Program-made: the position numbers and the translations under genes
Shown here: piece after piece, positions 60,970-64,000 of the stretch
Numbering within the stretch: the first letter of the stretch is position 1
How the letters are laid out: every line of letters begins with the position of its first letter
NCBI GenBank assembly: GCA_963793415.1
Contig: CAWCAC010000002.1
Span: forward strand, 3,100,001-3,164,000
Source of the DNA: CAXMST01 sp963793415
Lineage (GTDB): Bacteria > Actinomycetota > Thermoleophilia > Solirubrobacterales > 70-9
Reading direction: 5' to 3'
Length of the DNA: 64,000 nt
Notes under the pieces: generated by a model
What the model was told of the DNA's origin: nothing
Seen by the model: only the letters and a program-made list of their open reading frames with translations
Databases searched by the model: none

Positions 60970-61815
60970 TCAGCGTCCCTTCTTCTTGCCGCGACGGCGA
61001 CCACGGACGATCATCGCGCTCGACTGCTTGTTCTTCTTCCGCGTCCGGTAGCCGAGAGTCGGCTTGCCCCACGGCGTCTTCGGGTGGCCGCCGGGGCCCT
61101 TGTGGGCCTCGCCACCGCCGTGCGGGTGGTCGACCGGGTTCATCGCGATGCCGCGGCTCTGCGGGCGGATTCCCTTGTGGCGGGAGCGACCGGCCTTGCC
61201 GACGACGACGTTCTGGTGCTCGGCGTTGGAAAGCGTTCCGATCGTGGCGCGGCAGTCGGCCTCGACCAGCCGCATCTCCGAGGAAGGAAGACGGAGCGTG
61301 ACCCGGTCGCCGTCCTTGGCGACGACCTGGATCGAGGTGCCGGCGGCGCGGCCCATGCGACCACCCTGGCCCGGCTTGAGCTCGACGTTGTGGACGACGG
61401 TGCCGGTCGGGATGTTGCGCAGCGGCAGCGCGTTGCCGGCGCGGATGTCGGCGCCGGGCCCGGACTCGATCGCGTCGCCGACGGTGACGCCGGCCGGGGC
61501 GAGGATGTAGCGCTTCTCGCCGTCGGCGTAGTTGATCAGGGCGATGTAGGTGGTCCGGTTCGGGTCGTACTCGATCGTCGCGACCTTGGCGGGGATCCCG
61601 TCCTTGGTCCGCTTGAAGTCGATCACCCGGTAACGGCGCTTGGCTCCGCCGCCGCGATGGCGGGCGGTGACGCGGCCGTTGGCGTTGCGGCCACCGGTCG
61701 ACTTCTTGCCGCGGGTCAGCTTCTTGTGGGGACGCGAGGTCGTGACCTCGGCGCGGTCCTGGAAGGTCGCGAAGCGGCGACCTGGGCTGGTGGGCTTTGT
61801 CTTGCGAATCGGCAT
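60970..61815 (-). CDS. rplB: 50S ribosomal protein L2
   Basis: 281 residues. Essential at the peptidyl-transferase centre: GRNANGRVTARHRGGGAKRR, KVATIEYDPNRTTYIALINY, AGTSIQVVAKDGDRVTLRLP and GIAMNPVDHPHGGGEAHKGP, with the conserved His of HPHGGG. Confidence 0.98.
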   Translation of the reverse strand: MPIRKTKPTSPGRRFATFQDRAEVTTSRPHKKLTRGKKSTGGRNANGRVTARHRGGGAKRRYRVIDFKRTKDGIPAKVATIEYDPNRTTYIALINYADGEKRYILAPAGVTVGDAIESGPGADIRAGNALPLRNIPTGTVVHNVELKPGQGGRMGRAAGTSIQVVAKDGDRVTLRLPSSEMRLVEADCRATIGTLSNAEHQNVVVGKAGRSRHKGIRPQSRGIAMNPVDHPHGGGEAHKGPGGHPKTPWGKPTLGYRTRKKNKQSSAMIVRGRRRGKKKGR

Positions 61816-61841
61816 GGTGTGTGAAGTTCCTGGCTCGGTTC

Positions 61842-62138
61842 CTACTCGGTGGCTGCGCCCTCGAAGAGCTCGATCCGGTCACCCGGAGCGAGTTCGACGA
61901 TCGCCTTCTTCCAGGCGCGGGTGCGGCCGCTGTGGACGCCCCGGCGCTTCGGCTTCGAGCGCACCCGGGAGGTGCGGACGTTGACGACTTCGACGCCGAA
62001 GATCTCCTCGACGGCGTGGCGGATCTGGGTCTTGTGGGCCCTGTCGGCGACCCGGAAGGTGTAGCGGCCCTCCGCCATCAGGGCGTAGGACTTCTCCGAG
62101 ATCACGGGCTCGACGATGACGTGACGGACGTCCATCAC
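61842..62138 (-). CDS. rplW: 50S ribosomal protein L23
   Basis: 98 residues: VIVEPVISEKSYALMAEGRY, TFRVADRAHKTQIRHAVEEI and VVNVRTSRVRSKPKRRG. Four-base overlap with rplD. Docking site for nascent-chain factors. Confidence 0.97.
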   Translation of the reverse strand: MMDVRHVIVEPVISEKSYALMAEGRYTFRVADRAHKTQIRHAVEEIFGVEVVNVRTSRVRSKPKRRGVHSGRTRAWKKAIVELAPGDRIELFEGAATE

Positions 62139-62872
62139 TCCTCCTCACCGGCGGCGTCGGACTCGTCCGAGTCGCCCTCGGTTGCGGTCGTCGCGGGGGC
62201 GGGCGCCTCGGCATCGGCGGAGCCGCCGTTGCCACGGGAGACGGCGGCGGCGCGGGCCTCGAGCACGGCGAGCGCGTCCTCGCTGATCACGACGGAGCGG
62301 GCTCCGATGATCTCGGCGACTCCGACGCCCTCGGCGCCGACGACGGCGACTCGCTCGATGTTGCGGAAGCTCTTGGCGGCGGCGGCCTCGTCGGCCCCGA
62401 TCACGACCAGGGTCGGCATTGCGCCGCCCCACTTGGCCAGCACCTCGGCGGCCTTCGAGGTCTTCGGCTCATCGAAGGTCCCGGCGGGGAGCACCGCGAG
62501 CGAGCCGCGATCGGCGTGCACGCTGAGGGCTGAGCGCAGCGCCTTGCGGCGGGCCTTGCGGTTGACCTTGGAGATGTAATGGCGCGGCTTGGGGCCGAAG
62601 GCGGGACCACCGCCGCGGCGGTGGCCGACGCTCAGCGCGCCGACGCGAGCGCGGCCGGTGCCCTTCTGCTTCCAGGCCTTGGCGCCTGTCATCGCGACCT
62701 CGCCCCGGGTCAGGCTCGAGTGCGTGCCCTGGCGGCGGGCGTTCATCTCGGCGACAACCGTCTCGTGGATCAGCGACTCGTTGAAGGGCTCGGAGAAGAC
62801 GGCCTCGGGCACGCTGGTCTTCGCCTGCTTGCCGATCGTGGTGGCCTTGATACCTGTCTTTGCATCAGCCAT
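62135..62872 (-). CDS. rplD: 50S ribosomal protein L4 with acidic C-terminal tail
   Basis: 245 residues. Core: ARRQGTHSSLTRGEVAMTGA, KAWKQKGTGRARVGALSVGH, RRGGGPAFGPKPRHYISKVN, RKARRKALRSALSVHADRGS. C-terminal 35 residues (RGNGGSADAEAPAPATTATE onward) are a Gly/Ala/Asp/Glu tail outside the normal fold. Overlaps rplC by 8 bases. Confidence 0.97.
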   Translation of the reverse strand: MADAKTGIKATTIGKQAKTSVPEAVFSEPFNESLIHETVVAEMNARRQGTHSSLTRGEVAMTGAKAWKQKGTGRARVGALSVGHRRGGGPAFGPKPRHYISKVNRKARRKALRSALSVHADRGSLAVLPAGTFDEPKTSKAAEVLAKWGGAMPTLVVIGADEAAAAKSFRNIERVAVVGAEGVGVAEIIGARSVVISEDALAVLEARAAAVSRGNGGSADAEAPAPATTATEGDSDESDAAGEEE

Positions 62873-63491
62873 CGGTACGCACCTCCACGATTCCGCTCTT
62901 CGGGCCCGGGACCGCGCCGCGAACCATCAGCAGGTTGCGGTCGGCGTCGATCCGGAAGATCTCGAGGCCCTTCTGGGTGGCGCGCTTGCCGCCCATGCGG
63001 CCCGGCATCTTCATGCCCTTGAAAACGCGAGCCGGATCGGCGGAGGCGCCGATCGAGCCGGGGGCGCGAACGTTGTGGGAGCCGTGGCTGACCGGGCCGC
63101 GGCCGAAGTTGTGGCGCTTGACCGTGCCCTGGAAGCCCTTGCCGATCGCGGTCGCGGAGACCTTGACCTTCTGGCCCTCCTCGAACTCGGCGACGGTGAC
63201 TTCGTCACCGACAGTGCTGGCGCGCTCGAGGTCGCGGAACTCGACCAGGTGCTTCATCGCCGGGGCGTCGACCGCCTTCAGGTGGCCGAGCTCGGCCTTG
63301 CTGAGCTTGCGCTCGGCGACCTCGCCCCAGGCGAGCTGGACCGCGGCGTAGCCGTCGGCCTCGGCGTCGCGGACCGCGGTCACGCGGCAGGGGCCGGCCT
63401 CGATCACGGTCACCGGAACGGCCTCACCGTCTTCGGTGAAGATCCGGGTCATCCCGATTTTCTTTCCAAGGATTGCGGGCACGTCGTTCAC
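62865..63491 (-). CDS. rplC: 50S ribosomal protein L3
   Basis: 208 residues: AILGKKIGMTRIFTEDGEAV, GKGFQGTVKRHNFGRGPVSH, GSHNVRAPGSIGASADPARV and FKGMKMPGRMGGKR. Normal length. 7 bases after rpsJ. Confidence 0.98.
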   Translation of the reverse strand: MNDVPAILGKKIGMTRIFTEDGEAVPVTVIEAGPCRVTAVRDAEADGYAAVQLAWGEVAERKLSKAELGHLKAVDAPAMKHLVEFRDLERASTVGDEVTVAEFEEGQKVKVSATAIGKGFQGTVKRHNFGRGPVSHGSHNVRAPGSIGASADPARVFKGMKMPGRMGGKRATQKGLEIFRIDADRNLLMVRGAVPGPKSGIVEVRTDG

Positions 63492-63498
63492 TCAGGCC

Positions 63499-63819
63499 TT
63501 AGAGGCGGATCTCCACGTCGACGCCGGCGGGCAGGTTCTCGATCCGCTGCAGCTCGTCGATCGTCTTCGGGGTCGGGTCATGGATGTCGATCAGCCGCTT
63601 GTGCGTGCGGATCTCGAAGTGCTCGCGGGAGTCCTTGTCCTTGAACGGCGAGCGGATCACGCAGTAGACGTTCTTGGAAGTCGGCAGGGGCACGGGTCCG
63701 GAGACGGTCGCGCCGGTGCGCTGCGCCGTCTCGACGATCTCGCCGGCGGCCCGGTCGATGGCGTCGTGGTCGTACGCCTTGAGCCGGATCCTGATCTTGG
63801 TTGCGGTGATCGCTGACAC
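63499..63819 (-). CDS. rpsJ: 30S ribosomal protein S10
   Basis: 106 residues from a GTG at 63819: IRIRLKAYDHDAIDRAAGEI, VSGPVPLPTSKNVYCVIRSP, FKDKDSREHFEIRTHKRLID and RIENLPAGVDVEIRL. First gene of the S10 operon; also the NusE transcription factor. Confidence 0.98.
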   Translation of the reverse strand: MSAITATKIRIRLKAYDHDAIDRAAGEIVETAQRTGATVSGPVPLPTSKNVYCVIRSPFKDKDSREHFEIRTHKRLIDIHDPTPKTIDELQRIENLPAGVDVEIRL

Positions 63820-64000
63820 CTGTGGCTTCTCTGCTTTCTTCTGTCTCTCGTGCGTCTGAGCCGGCCGGTTGGCGGGCCCGTTTGTGCGGGGTAATCAGGG
63901 CGCGGCGTTCCATTCCGGCCGCCTTGGCCCCTTGTTGAGCCCGGTTCGGTCGGTCCGAGGGAGCCGCGCTCCGGTCGTATGTCTTGTTTCCTCCGCCTCC
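63820..64000 (-). promoter_or_regulatory. S10 operon leader region
   Basis: 181 bases upstream of rpsJ reaching the window edge. GAGAAG about 8 bases before the GTG is the ribosome site. The rest is GC-rich with several short inverted repeats (for example GCCGGCC pairs near 63862-63868) but no promoter that I can place; tuf or fusA would normally lie further upstream. Confidence 0.4.

Overview
The window is about 70% GC chromosomal DNA of an actinobacterium. The gene content and style (hypCDE-led actinobacterial-type [NiFe] hydrogenase operon, zinc-binding form of ribosomal protein S4, single large S10-spc-alpha ribosomal block, frequent 1-8 base overlaps between genes, many GTG/TTG starts) suggest a soil lineage such as the Thermoleophilia/Solirubrobacterales; that placement is inference. 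The ribosomal genes and most enzymes are confidently identified. No tRNA, rRNA, CRISPR array, phage or transposase was seen.

Layout. 1-3.0 kb: the 5' part of an acyl-CoA carboxylase alpha subunit (minus strand, cut by the window edge), a divergent TetR regulator with a 15-base-arm operator between them, and a periplasmic alpha-carbonic anhydrase lipoprotein. 3.1-18.9 kb: one long minus-strand hydrogenase operon, in transcription order hypC, a second hypC-like gene, hypD, hypE, small subunit, large subunit, an Nfu/Rieske-like protein, three accessory proteins of unknown function, maturation protease, hypA, hypB, a double SIS protein, hypF, a nickel permease and a 99-residue unknown. The small subunit carries the Cys-to-Asp change typical of high-affinity, oxygen-tolerant actinobacterial (group 1h) hydrogenases, so the operon should let the cell burn atmospheric H2. 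The large-subunit gene is broken by six separate +1 shifts although its protein sequence is otherwise perfectly conserved; this is the most striking anomaly in the window.

19-24 kb: an SDR/TetR pair with its own operator, one copy of a 295-base dispersed repeat, ligA and surE. 23.9-34.9 kb: a glycan/iron region. Two identical 16-base iron-box-like sequences sit exactly on the start codons of a glycosyltransferase and of a ferric-iron binding lipoprotein; each also lies in a divergent intergenic gap. Together they would control a glycosyltransferase-oxidoreductase-pseudophosphatase operon, a UGM-like flavoprotein, a polytopic membrane protein and an Fe(III) ABC transporter. This looks like an iron-responsive surface-glycan system that I do not recognise as described.

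34.9-37.4 kb: a lipoprotein, truA, and an AbiEi-like/DUF559 protein. 37.4-40.3 kb: the alpha operon (rpmJ, rpsM, rpsK, rpsD, rpoA, rplQ). 40.4-50.0 kb: an intruding block (ParB-like protein, alpha-glucoside ABC importer with a GH13 glucosidase, a three-domain cell-wall hydrolase/deacetylase, a small acidic lipoprotein). 50.1-63.8 kb: map, adk, a repeat-bearing gap, secY and the complete spc and S10 operons to rpsJ, followed by the S10 leader region. Several ribosomal proteins (S3, S5, S17, L4, L5) carry long low-complexity tails.
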